A DNA stretch of 64,000 nucleotides, taken from assembly GCF_005503625.1 (NCBI RefSeq), contig NZ_SCMX01000012.1, positions 1 to 64,000 of the forward strand, written 5' to 3'. Below are positions 1 through 8,528 of the stretch, piece after piece. The stretch's first letter is position 1, and every line of letters begins with the position of its first letter. Under the pieces are notes generated by a model. The model searched no databases and was not told the DNA's origin. It was given only the letters and a program-made list of their open reading frames with translations. Made by a program: the position numbers and the translations under genes. The DNA is from Cupriavidus sp. 2SB (GTDB taxonomy: Bacteria > Pseudomonadota > Gammaproteobacteria > Burkholderiales > Burkholderiaceae).

Positions 1-665
1 TGATGGAGGAGGGCATCCACCACGGTCTTGTCACCTTGGACGACATTGAACACGCCGTCGGGCAGTCCCGCTTCCTTGAGCAGGCGCGCCATGAAGAGCG
101 ATGCGGAGGGATCGCGCTCGCTCGGCTTGAGGATGAAGCAATTGCCCGTTGCGATCGCAACCGGGAACATCCAGCACGGGACCATGCACGGGAAGTTGAA
201 CGGCGTGATACCTGCAACCACGCCGAGCGGCTGGCGCAGCGTCCAGTTATCCATGCCGGTCGACACCTGATCCGTGAAGTCGCCCTTCAGTAGTTGCGGC
301 ACGCCACAGGCGAATTCGATGATGTCGATGCCACGGCTGACTTCGCCCGCTGCGTCGCTGAGGACCTTGCCGTGCTCGGCGGTGATGATCGCCGCAAGCT
401 CGTCTTTGTGCTGATTCATAAGCTCCAAAAACTTCAGCATCACCCGGGCGCGTCGAATGGGCGGCGTATCTGCCCACTTGGGAAATGCCGCGACTGCCGA
501 GGCGACTGCGGCGTCGACGTCTTCGACGGTCCCCAGGCGAACCTGCCGTGCTACCGCGCCGGTGGCGGGATTGAAGACGGCCTGCGACCGCTTGCCATTG
601 CCTGCATACGGCTCGCCGGAAATGAAATGAATGACCTCGGACGTATTGGTATAGGGCGCAGTCAT
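1..665 (-). CDS. mmsA: Methylmalonate-semialdehyde dehydrogenase (CoA-acylating), 5' part
   Basis: The first 221 codons of an aldehyde dehydrogenase superfamily gene that runs off the left edge. The translation starts [20 protein letters not shown] and continues through the N-terminal NAD-binding fold, with [20 protein letters not shown] near residue 145 and [13 protein letters not shown] near 175. This pattern is characteristic of MmsA, which converts methylmalonate semialdehyde or malonate semialdehyde to propionyl- or acetyl-CoA in valine and beta-alanine breakdown. The catalytic cysteine lies outside the window. The start at 665 has an AGGAG ribosome site 6 bases upstream. It is divergent from the LysR gene at 851, the usual arrangement for a regulator and its target. 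Family assignment is firm; substrate is inferred. Confidence 0.9.
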   Translation of the reverse strand, partial: MTAPYTNTSEVIHFISGEPYAGNGKRSQAVFNPATGAVARQVRLGTVEDVDAAVASAVAAFPKWADTPPIRRARVMLKFLELMNQHKDELAAIITAEHGKVLSDAAGEVSRGIDIIEFACGVPQLLKGDFTDQVSTGMDNWTLRQPLGVVAGITPFNFPCMVPCWMFPVAIATGNCFILKPSERDPSASLFMARLLKEAGLPDGVFNVVQGDKTVVDALLH

Positions 666-850
666 GGGCATCTCCTGTCAGTGCGGGGCGGGAGGAATCG
701 TCCTCCGCGTTGTGGATGCCTGCAGTGTATGGACCGCCCTGAGCCCTCGGTAGTCCGGTGGCGCCGAACTTACTGTTCAGGAATTTGATCCGGTGGCATG
801 CTACGGCTACGAAATATCGACCGAATATGTGCGGTTTAGGGAGCATGGGG

Positions 851-1816
851 ATGCGCAAAGAGAACGTCGAAGAACTCTGGGAACACCTGCATTGGCTGGT
901 TGTTCTGCAGCAGCAAGGCAGTTTCAGCAAGGCCGCCGCGCGTCTCGGCGTCAGCAAGGCGTCCATGAGCCAGCACATTACCGACCTTGAAAAGGCAACC
1001 GGCATCGCGCTGGTTCAGAGGACCACGCGCAGCGCGAGCCTGACCGATGCTGGTCGGCAACTGGTGGAGTCGATGCGCGGCGCCTTCGAGCAGATCGCCA
1101 CGGGCTACGCCAATGTTCGAGACCTGGCCGGGGCGCCAAGGGGATTTCTGCGCGTGACCGCTCCCGTGGCATTTGCCAGACAACAGCTTGTGCCTCGTCT
1201 TCCGGAGTTCCTGCGGAAGTATCCCCAGATCCAGTTGGAACTGGATATGTCGGATCGCCTGCGGCCGCTGGCGCAAGAGGGCTTCGACATCGCAGTCCGA
1301 CATACGTCAGCCCCGCCGGAAACCCACGTCGCCTGGACGCTGTCATCGACGCGCGCAATTCTGGTCGCGAGCAGGGCGTACTTGCGCACCCGAGGGTCTC
1401 CCGAAACGCCGCAAGCCTTGGTTGACCACGCCTGTTTGCACTATCCGAGGCGGCAAGGGGCGACTACCTGGACGTTCGTGCCGTCGGTGGCAAGTCCGGG
1501 GTCGAAGCATGCCGATCCGGTAACCGTCCCAGTCACCGGGCCGCTGACCGTGAACAATAGTGAAGCATTGCGTGATGCAGCGATCGAAGGGGTGGGCATC
1601 GCATTGCTTCCGGACTTCAGCGCCCAATCCGCTCTGGAGACCGGCCGCCTGGTCGAAGTGTTGCCGCAGTGGCGATCGACTGGGGCATTTGGCGATTGGT
1701 TGTACGCCATTCGCCCTTACTCTGCGCACGCTTCACGCGTGTCGCAGGTGTTTGTGGATTACCTGCGAGAGATCTATTCGGATGGTTTTGCATCCACGCC
1801 ACCGGCGCTGATCTGA
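851..1816 (+). CDS. LysR-family transcriptional regulator
   Basis: A 321-residue LysR-type regulator. The N-terminal winged helix-turn-helix covers about residues 5-65 (GSFSKAAARLGVSKASMSQH, then LVQRTTRSASLTDAG), followed by a periplasmic-binding-like effector domain containing RGFLRVTAPVAFARQQLVP and the late GVGIALLPDF motif. ATG at 845 is also in frame, but AGGGAG at 838-843 is correctly spaced only for ATG 851. It is divergent from mmsA with a 185-bp gap, so it probably controls that gene; this is inferred from position. The last codons run into the GntR remnant that follows. Confidence 0.88.
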   Translation: MRKENVEELWEHLHWLVVLQQQGSFSKAAARLGVSKASMSQHITDLEKATGIALVQRTTRSASLTDAGRQLVESMRGAFEQIATGYANVRDLAGAPRGFLRVTAPVAFARQQLVPRLPEFLRKYPQIQLELDMSDRLRPLAQEGFDIAVRHTSAPPETHVAWTLSSTRAILVASRAYLRTRGSPETPQALVDHACLHYPRRQGATTWTFVPSVASPGSKHADPVTVPVTGPLTVNNSEALRDAAIEGVGIALLPDFSAQSALETGRLVEVLPQWRSTGAFGDWLYAIRPYSAHASRVSQVFVDYLREIYSDGFASTPPALI

Positions 1817-1817
1817 A

Positions 1818-2031
1818 CCATGCAGAAACAAGTAGCGGACAGCACGAGCATCGCCAGATTCTGGATGCCATTGTGCGACGCGACGCTGACCGGGCAGAGC
1901 AACTCGGTGCATCGCATACCAATCTCGCGCGCAAACGCGTCACCGAATACATCTCGCAAAGCGCCATTGGCACAATGTCCTTGCAGGACATGACAGGAAA
2001 TGCCGGTGTGGCCTTGAGCTTGCCTCTGTGA
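1818..2031 (+). pseudogene. C-terminal remnant of a GntR/FadR-type regulator
   Basis: Directly after the LysR stop, another frame reads GQHEHRQILDAIVRRDADRA followed by an alanine- and arginine-rich helix and a stop at 2031. The pattern H-x2-I-x2-AI-x2-RDA-x-RAE-x-L-x3-H is the last helices of the FCD ligand-binding domain of GntR regulators. No HTH or upstream FCD part is present, so this is a 3' fragment of about 70 codons, probably not expressed. It marks an old junction just before the AT-rich region that precedes the Tn7-like genes. Confidence 0.6.
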
Positions 2032-2598
2032 AGTAGGCGGATTCAGCGGCTTCTTCCTGTCTTCCTTGTTCAGTCAGACGACGAGAAAAGTGATGGGGTA
2101 AAATCTGATAAGAATTATCTACTTACGTAGACTTTGTCGCTGCATTCAACACATATTTTCGTCTTTTTTGGGGATGAAATATTCTATCGGTTCTACGCCG
2201 AAGATGTAATTGTGTGTCTTTTTCGGGAGCGACCGCAGCCGTTGTCATGCTGCCTATGTCTCCGCTGGCGTGTGAGCGCCGCCTACCCGCCCCTACCTCC
2301 CTTGAGCTTGCAGGCAAACGGCGAAAGCCTTGGTTCTGCGCTCTTGTCTCAGAGCTCCTAGTAATCGCCTGCAGTTCATGGAGTTCATTCCGCTCCACTC
2401 CACACATTGTCCCCGCAACCGAAAGTATTTTTTTGGGGAAAGTCCTTGGGTTTAAATGCGAATTTTGCGATTTTCTGATAATAAAAAATATTAAAATTAT
2501 GCGCACTATGCAACCAGTTTCATAGGGTTACTGATACCGTTATCTACTCACAAAATTTTCTACCATATATTCTCCAAGACTCGCCGTTGTGACTCATC
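2032..2598. other. AT-rich leader region of the Tn7-like module, possible transposon end
   Basis: There is no convincing gene in these 570 bases. Base composition becomes markedly AT-rich from about 2095. A degenerate motif recurs: GTCTTTTTTGGGG (from 2161), TGTCTTTTTCGGGAG (2215) and AGTATTTTTTTGGGG (2424), with an inverted look-alike CCCCAAAAAATGATCG at about 2690 inside tnsA. In Tn7-like elements the end next to tnsA carries several TnsB binding sites and starts with TGT; TGTCGCTGC near 2125 could be such a terminus. The repeats are seen; calling them TnsB sites is inference. Confidence 0.35.
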
Positions 2599-3213
2599 AT
2601 GTATCACGCCGCAGACCAGCACAGATTGAGCCCGGCTGAATTTGTTAGAAATCCAAATCGCGGCCACGCGTCGGTCTATTTTTTTGATTCCCCAAAAAAT
2701 GATCGTCGCTTTGGCATTTTCGGCGTGGTTGCATTTTCGCATTTATTGCTAGCCGAAGGAAATCCTGAAATACTGTCGTATCTTCCATCCAGGCCACCAA
2801 AAGAAAAATCTGAAAAAAAATACAAACAAACAGTTGATGTTTTATATCAGTCTGGCAAGACGGAGTGTTGGCACTTCAATCACTCTAGGAACGGGGAACC
2901 CACGCGACACAAGAATAGGATAACCAAGACCGAAGGCGAAATCCGAATGGCGCAATGGCTGCCCCATAATTGGATGTTGCTATGTTCCTATCGAACACGC
3001 GTTAGAGGAGCTATAGACCCGAATCCCAGGGCCCTCCCAGGATTAATTAGCGCCAGAAGTAGCTTCACGCTCCAGGAGGTTCTCGCACTAGAAGATTGTG
3101 ATCCCGCACACTTACTTGCTAGTGTGGCGCGCTACTTGGCAAACGGGAAACTTAAAACCGAACTTCGTACTAGCGCATTTCACCGACGTTCCCTTCTAGA
3201 ACGGGTTGAATAA
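2599..3213 (+). CDS. tnsA: TnsA-like transposase endonuclease subunit, atypical active site
   Basis: A 204-residue protein placed first in a tnsA-B-C-tniQ array. In Tn7 the TnsA nuclease cuts the 5' ends of the element while TnsB cuts the 3' ends. The middle part (about residues 60-95) resembles the TnsA core, with VDVLYQSGKTECWHF where the family usually has a D followed by (E/Q)-x-K. The catalytic lysine is not visible here. The C-terminal third (residues 150-204, SFTLQEVLALEDCDPAHLLA) fits the helical TnsA C-terminal domain. The stop overlaps the tnsB start (TAATG at 3211-3215). An in-frame TGA at 2590 limits the start to 2593 or later. The position is the strongest evidence; the sequence match is weak. 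Confidence 0.65.
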   Translation: MYHAADQHRLSPAEFVRNPNRGHASVYFFDSPKNDRRFGIFGVVAFSHLLLAEGNPEILSYLPSRPPKEKSEKKYKQTVDVLYQSGKTECWHFNHSRNGEPTRHKNRITKTEGEIRMAQWLPHNWMLLCSYRTRVRGAIDPNPRALPGLISARSSFTLQEVLALEDCDPAHLLASVARYLANGKLKTELRTSAFHRRSLLERVE

Positions 3214-5258
3214 TGGGCGGGGGCGCGCGGAGATCGTTGATTCAACAATATCACGGTGAGCTTGTCGACTGGCCCCATCCCGATATCACCGTTCTTGACG
3301 ATGCGACTCGTCGAACGTTTCTGAATCGAAAGCTTGCCGTTGAGTTATATGCTGCCGATATTCCCTACGGTGAGATTCAAGAACAGACAAAATTCTCGCC
3401 AAACGAAGTGAGGCGCTTGCTCCGACGATGCGTGGCATCAGCAGGGGAGGGGTGTATTGTAGGATTTTATGCGTTGCTTCCGAGTTTTCGCATTAAGCCT
3501 TACTTCAGAACGAAACCCATTATTGCGAAGCATCCATTGGCCGATCAACGCTCTAGTGGTTACGCTGGCGCGCTGGCGCAGTTATTCGAAAAGTTTCCTG
3601 ATGTCAAGAAAGATTTAATACAAAAATTCTTTCTGCAGCCGGATAAACAAAAGAAGTCAAAAAATAGCCGTTCGCCGCAGTTAGGGCCGCAGCCTTATAT
3701 TGAAATACATGGCGAGTTTCTTTCTGAATTACGGACAAAAGGGGTTGGAGAGAATGAATGGCCCTTCCTGACGGAAGACAAGGGTAGACGATCCCTTTTG
3801 CGCTTCCTTCATTCTTTGAAGAATGAAAGATCAGAGCGTGCGGTAAAAGCCAGAATGGGTGCTGAGGCGACTAACAATCTAGGACATGGTATGGGTCCTA
3901 ATGCTCTCATATCGCCACTTCTCCCGTTTGCAGTCGTAGAGCTTGATTACACAGTTATTGATATTCCCACTCATGTTAGGGTGATTGATCCCAACGGTAC
4001 AGGGCATTTGATACCTATATCTCGTTGGTATCTAGGGTTGCTGGTCGAGGTAAAAACAAGCGCAATTTTGGGCGCACATATCTCTCTGGAAGTTAACCCG
4101 AGCGCCGATTGTGCGTTGCAGACGATGTTGAGCAGTGTGCCTGTCGTGTTAGACGCACGGAATTCTGGTGACGTTCGCATTGAGGTACGTAGCACCAATA
4201 TGGATTTTGTTGCACGCGGCCCCACCTTGATATGCTCGTTGATACCGCAGTTGGCAGGGCAAGCATTCAGTTTGCTTAGGGTGGATAACGGTTGGTGCAA
4301 TATTGCAAATGATTTTGTAAATAACGTTATTGATGTATTTGGTTGTGCCATTGAGTTCGGCCCCCCACGTGCCTGGTGGGGAAGGTCGTTAGTCGAAAGG
4401 ATCATTGGGGTTTCAAAAGAACGCGGAGAGCATCGCCTGAAGGCCACATACGCGTCGGGCCCCGACGATGTTCGCCGGCCCCCCGATGTCGAACAGCTCG
4501 GTTTAAATGACGGAATCGACCTTGATTTTGTGGTCGATATGTTGAATGCCGTTGTCCGTGAACATAATACTATCTCAACCGGTGATCGACTTAATGGTGC
4601 AACTGTAATTAATGTTCTGCAAAGATTCGTAGATAAGCATGAGCTTCTATGGGTTCCACAGCCTCTACCAAGATCTATCAATTCAAATGATCGACTCCTT
4701 ATGCACCGACGAAAGGTGGAGGTTAGGGGAGAATGGGGCGTCCATACGCGTAGGCCGTACATTAATACGGCATACTGCCGATATACAAATCCTCGTATCG
4801 CTTCTGATTTTTCTATGATAGGAAGAAAAGTGTTTGTCTACATCAATCGTCTCGATGCGAGAGAGGCATGGGCAAGTGACGCGGAAACTGGCGAGAATTT
4901 GGGCAAGCTATACGGTGAGGAAAAATGGGAAAACTGGCGATGTGCATTGCGGGTCAGAGAACTGGTAGGCGCAAAAGCAAAGGGACGGCCCCGAGGCCGG
5001 AGCCCCGATATTTATGCTAGATCCGGAAAAGTAGATTATGAGTTTGTAACGAGCGAAAATAGCGGCGAAAATATCGGAAAAAAAACTGCGCTTGCGATAG
5101 CGAAAGTAGCTCGGGATAGCTTTACTGGTTCGAAATCAGCATCCCTAAAGCCGGCCGAAGAAGATAACCACAATAATAATGTTGGGAGTGATAACGATCT
5201 GCTTCCAAATATAAATCCGCGCGGAATATTCAAGCTGGATTCGGGGAATAAGAAATGA
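3213..5258 (+). CDS. tnsB: TnsB-like DDE transposase of Tn7-like element
   Basis: A 681-residue Mu/TnsB-type transposase. N-terminal DNA-binding helices (residues about 40-75, IPYGEIQEQTKFSPNEVRRL) are followed by an RNase H-like integrase core. Probable catalytic residues are the D in VVELDYTVID (about residue 247), the D in RVDNGWCNIANDF (about 363) and the E in GRSLVERIIG (about 393). A beta-barrel region and a basic tail follow (AKGRPRGRSPDIY), then an acidic, asparagine-rich C-terminus that would be the TnsC-contact tail. It carries out strand cleavage and joining at the 3' ends. It is translationally coupled to tnsA and followed immediately by tnsC. All three acidic residues are present, so the enzyme may be active. 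Confidence 0.88.
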   Translation: MGGGARRSLIQQYHGELVDWPHPDITVLDDATRRTFLNRKLAVELYAADIPYGEIQEQTKFSPNEVRRLLRRCVASAGEGCIVGFYALLPSFRIKPYFRTKPIIAKHPLADQRSSGYAGALAQLFEKFPDVKKDLIQKFFLQPDKQKKSKNSRSPQLGPQPYIEIHGEFLSELRTKGVGENEWPFLTEDKGRRSLLRFLHSLKNERSERAVKARMGAEATNNLGHGMGPNALISPLLPFAVVELDYTVIDIPTHVRVIDPNGTGHLIPISRWYLGLLVEVKTSAILGAHISLEVNPSADCALQTMLSSVPVVLDARNSGDVRIEVRSTNMDFVARGPTLICSLIPQLAGQAFSLLRVDNGWCNIANDFVNNVIDVFGCAIEFGPPRAWWGRSLVERIIGVSKERGEHRLKATYASGPDDVRRPPDVEQLGLNDGIDLDFVVDMLNAVVREHNTISTGDRLNGATVINVLQRFVDKHELLWVPQPLPRSINSNDRLLMHRRKVEVRGEWGVHTRRPYINTAYCRYTNPRIASDFSMIGRKVFVYINRLDAREAWASDAETGENLGKLYGEEKWENWRCALRVRELVGAKAKGRPRGRSPDIYARSGKVDYEFVTSENSGENIGKKTALAIAKVARDSFTGSKSASLKPAEEDNHNNNVGSDNDLLPNINPRGIFKLDSGNKK

Positions 5259-5282
5259 TTGCGTGCGATCGTGGAGAAAGAA

Positions 5283-6290
5283 ATGGATGAGGGTCATCTT
5301 CGAGCATTAATGCTGCAGCACCCGATTATATCCAAGAAGAGCAGAGCGGAATCACCATTATGGACACTCCCGATATCGAATTTTTATGACAACGCCAGAA
5401 CTTTATTGTTTCTCAGGCAAAGTTTTTTCATAGAAGAGATCGCTGGCGAGGGAAAAACCATCATGATGAATGTCCTTCGTGAGCGGTTACCAAGAGATCT
5501 CAGCGAAATTCACGTACTCTCTTATAGAGGCTTAAATAGGGAAATATTTTCTCATGGTGGATTTGTGAGGGATTTGCTTTATACGGTTAATCATGCTGCT
5601 CTTGATGGAAATTCATACGAATTAAGTCGGAGATTGATTAATGACATTGTGGCTTCTGCACTGGAGACTAATTGGAAGCTAATTGTGATGCTGGTTGACG
5701 AAGCGCAGGCCCTTCGTCCTATAGATTTCGGTTTTATCAAAGATCTGCATAATGAATTAGAAGAGGTGAGGATTGATTTCGTCGTGATTTGTTGTGGCGA
5801 GTCTCCAAAAATTCGTGAATTATTCAGAACCTTATCCAGTGAGCAGCAAATAGGCTGCCTGGATCGGTATTTTAGGCATCGGCTGAGACTCAGCGGATAT
5901 GGATTGGAAGAGCTGCAAGATCTGCTTGAGGTGATCGACGTGAAAAGATGGCCGACGGATTTTGGACCAACATGGACAGAATTTTGTTTTCCACTCGGAT
6001 ATGCCTCTGGCTTTCGCCTAGCTAATCAAGCCAGTTTATTTTGGCAGGCAATGAAGGAGGTACATCTTATAAGAGACGATAAAATATCAGAACCAAGTCA
6101 AAATGGAAAATTGCTTTCGAGGCGTATTTTCGATGCTCTTGGGTTTTTAGCGTTTAAGGGTATGGATAAAGATTGCCCAAACTTCGAGTTTCCAAAGGAA
6201 GATTGGCAGAGTGCCGCTAAGTTTGCAGCTAAATCGGCCTGGGATGAAAAACCGGATGCCACGGATAGACCAGACTGCTCTCAAGCTTAG
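5283..6290 (+). CDS. tnsC: TnsC/TniB-type AAA+ transposition regulator
   Basis: An ATPase of about 335 residues. The Walker A is IAGEGKTIMMNVL at about residues 56-68 and the Walker B is LIVMLVDEAQAL at about 138-149, with a sensor-type arginine helix in FRHRLRLSGYGLEELQ. This is the AAA+ adaptor that passes target information from TniQ/TnsD to the transposase. The frame is open back to a TTG at 5259 next to the tnsB stop, but ATG 5283 has GGAG about 10 bases upstream and is preferred. Lies between tnsB and tniQ. Confidence 0.85.
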   Translation: MDEGHLRALMLQHPIISKKSRAESPLWTLPISNFYDNARTLLFLRQSFFIEEIAGEGKTIMMNVLRERLPRDLSEIHVLSYRGLNREIFSHGGFVRDLLYTVNHAALDGNSYELSRRLINDIVASALETNWKLIVMLVDEAQALRPIDFGFIKDLHNELEEVRIDFVVICCGESPKIRELFRTLSSEQQIGCLDRYFRHRLRLSGYGLEELQDLLEVIDVKRWPTDFGPTWTEFCFPLGYASGFRLANQASLFWQAMKEVHLIRDDKISEPSQNGKLLSRRIFDALGFLAFKGMDKDCPNFEFPKEDWQSAAKFAAKSAWDEKPDATDRPDCSQA

Positions 6291-6292
6291 GC

Positions 6293-7621
6293 ATGAAAGA
6301 CGCTCACTGGTGCGGTGGTGGATTAGATTCGATACCAAATGAGTCTTCATTCGGGTATTTTCATCGGTTGTGTTGGCTGAATGCAGTTGGCATGCAAGCC
6401 GCAATGAGGTTACTCGATGCTCCGAATTTTCCCACGCGCACGCAGACTTTTTTCGGCAAGCTGAAACGAATCCGCCATGTCATAGAGCGAGTTAACTTCA
6501 ATAGTACTAGGTTTCCAGAGGAGCGTTCGCTGGTGGCTGGGGAGGTTTCAAATTTGTTGGGCGCCATTTTTACTAGTCGCCTTAGATTTTGTCCCGTTTG
6601 TTTGGAGTCCGGATATCACTCGATCTGGTTTCAGTGTAGCAAGTTAGCGCGATGCCCGATTCACAATGTTGATATACATGATCGTTGCATGAAGTGTAGT
6701 AGCCTTCTCTCCGATATAGGTATTTTGGAAAACTTCAGAGAGGCGCTTCATTGTCCGGTATGTCACTGTGCATTATCGGGGGCGCCCCTTAGTCCAGGAG
6801 TTTTTGTCGAAAGCTACCTCCACGAACATCGAACCCACGTAAAAATATATCGACAAGCATTCTCTACGTTGAATGAGTGGGTAGAGGATGTCTCCGCTCG
6901 CGGTGACAGTTGGATCGCCTACTCCAACGTCGAAATATGGGCCGCGGATGCGGAATGTGCCTTTGCGATTGCATGTGCGCTGGCAAAGCCTCCGGAGATA
7001 TTGGAACGGCCATCATGCAACGGCGTAGCCCTGTTCTGGCAACGACATTTGGCGGGAAATATGTCATTCGTGCCTTTGTTTACTATTAGACGGCGCGAAG
7101 ACGAGCTTATACGCGTTGTCTATTGCTGCACTTTGCGGCTTCTGCGTTCTTATGCTGCGGGTATTGCGAGCTCCGGGAGGGTTCCGCTGAAGCAATTTGT
7201 CGTCTTCAGGAAGGGCGACGGAATACAAGTCAGCACAGGGGATGCACGAGTACAGGCCTACCTGCTGCTACGCTATTTTGTGGAACAACCTGCCAATAGT
7301 GTTATCGCGCTTGATTCAGCAGTAGAACAGGTGTCGCCAAGTAGAGATTTGGGATGGTTTCTCTCCAGGGACGAGAACTCGAGAGCATCGACCCGAGCAG
7401 GAATTCTATTGGCGTATGCGACAATGCATCGTGCGATTCGAGAAGCAGCGACCTCCGGATTTGTGAAATGGGATCGTCTGATCGAACTGGTACAAGGTGT
7501 CGTCATGGCCCATCAATACTCGGAGACTGTCGAGCGGGGAGTCGTAGTATTCCGGATGCCCGTGGGAATGCCTTTGGCTCCGTTTCGGCCTTTGCCGAAT
7601 CTTCCCCGCATTTCTGCGTAA
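6293..7621 (+). CDS. tniQ: TniQ/TnsD-family target-selection protein
   Basis: A 442-residue TniQ-family protein. An N-terminal TniQ domain starts near residue 8 (IPNESSFGYFHRLCWLNAVG). A zinc-finger cluster at about residues 99-160 has RFCPVCLESGYHSIWFQC, then ARCPIHNVDIHDRCMKC and LHCPVCHCAL: repeated CxxC pairs with a CPIH-type finger. TniQ proteins choose the target site, directly or through a partner. The long unassigned C-terminal part may recognise DNA, as in TnsD. It starts two bases after the tnsC stop. No cas genes or CRISPR array accompany it, so an RNA-guided role is not suggested. Confidence 0.85.
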   Translation: MKDAHWCGGGLDSIPNESSFGYFHRLCWLNAVGMQAAMRLLDAPNFPTRTQTFFGKLKRIRHVIERVNFNSTRFPEERSLVAGEVSNLLGAIFTSRLRFCPVCLESGYHSIWFQCSKLARCPIHNVDIHDRCMKCSSLLSDIGILENFREALHCPVCHCALSGAPLSPGVFVESYLHEHRTHVKIYRQAFSTLNEWVEDVSARGDSWIAYSNVEIWAADAECAFAIACALAKPPEILERPSCNGVALFWQRHLAGNMSFVPLFTIRRREDELIRVVYCCTLRLLRSYAAGIASSGRVPLKQFVVFRKGDGIQVSTGDARVQAYLLLRYFVEQPANSVIALDSAVEQVSPSRDLGWFLSRDENSRASTRAGILLAYATMHRAIREAATSGFVKWDRLIELVQGVVMAHQYSETVERGVVVFRMPVGMPLAPFRPLPNLPRISA

Positions 7622-8179
7622 GAAATCTGAAATCGGGCATCGCACGGTGGTGGTCGGAGTCATGCGCCAACTCGCCAGCAGCGAAAGCACCTTGAAAGCG
7701 GGAAAGCCAGCACGCCCCTTATGATCCCGAGAGGGCGTGGTCGGACCTTCAACGGGCCGATATTTGAGGCTGTGTGGCCGAAGGAAGCACAGTTTAGACG
7801 TCCGGCCGTTTCTCATGAACTCGCCGGGCTTTGCGTCAGTGCCGCTGCAGCGTTTCGAGCTTCCTTGGCGGGTATCCGCCATCACTTTGTTTTCGTTGGA
7901 GGCAGGCTGGAACGAAAACTAGTTCCGGAGGTAGCGAATGTCACCCGATCGGCAGCGATGTCTTGCCTCGAACTGTTATGGATTCTGTGCGGGCCAGCTT
8001 CTCCAGGGCATACCGACCAGTAGGCCGAGTGCCCGATCAACTCTCGGCAACTGACCCAACGTTGGACATTGATCGGCGCTTTCAATGGCTGGAACGCCGC
8101 CGCACGCTCCAATACGAGTGATTCTAAGAAAGCTGACGGTACATGCGACGTGAGCCACTCCGCGTACGCGCTGGTTGCG
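7622..8179. other. Region without a recognisable gene after tniQ
   Basis: Short open frames exist on both strands, but none shows a known domain, a credible ribosome site or family-like composition. The best candidate, a plus-strand frame of about 60 codons from 7737, reads as low-quality basic sequence. No terminator was identified. The region separates the transposition genes from the minus-strand defence-like genes and may be decayed cargo. Confidence 0.4.
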
Positions 8180-8506
8180 CTAGCGTAATTCGTATTGTGC
8201 AGAGCCGGTCCAACCCTGTGCATGGGAGCACGTGCGATACAACTTGTTGCCTCGGATTTCATATTGAGGAACTGCGCTCCAGCTGTCTGCATGCGACACG
8301 GTACGGTACACCTTATCGCCACGGATCTCATACTGAGGCAGGCCAGTTCAACCGCTAACATGGGACACCGCCCGGTAGACCTTGTTGTCGCGAATCTCGT
8401 ATTGCGGGAGGCCAGTCCAGCCATCGACGTGGCTCACCGTTCGGTAGCTTTTTGCCATCACTTTCGCCAGATATGTCCCACACCAAAGCCACATCGGCCC
8501 AGTCAT
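8180..8506 (-). pseudogene. Tandem 22-residue beta-repeat protein with internal stop
   Basis: Read on the minus strand from ATG 8506 (MTGPMWLWCGTYLAKVMAKS), the frame enters about four copies of a 22-residue unit whose consensus is QYEIRGNKVYRTVSHADGW. An in-frame TGA at 8350-8348 falls exactly where the repeat has a conserved tryptophan (a TGG to TGA change). The same frame then continues through two more repeats to TAG at 8182-8180. The unit resembles the small beta-flower type repeats of some uncharacterised bacterial proteins; that naming is tentative. It starts 22 bases after the SAVED gene and was probably co-transcribed with it. The first part (52 codons) could still be made. Confidence 0.6.
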
Positions 8507-8528
8507 TCGGCAATGCCTGACGCGCGTG

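Noticed and set aside
247-1005. Long minus-strand open frame over mmsA and the LysR start
   Set aside because: Out of frame with the clear MmsA reading and antisense to LysR; basic, low-complexity translation.
2599-7621. CRISPR-associated transposon
   Set aside because: No cas genes or repeat-spacer array near the tns/tniQ genes or elsewhere in the window.
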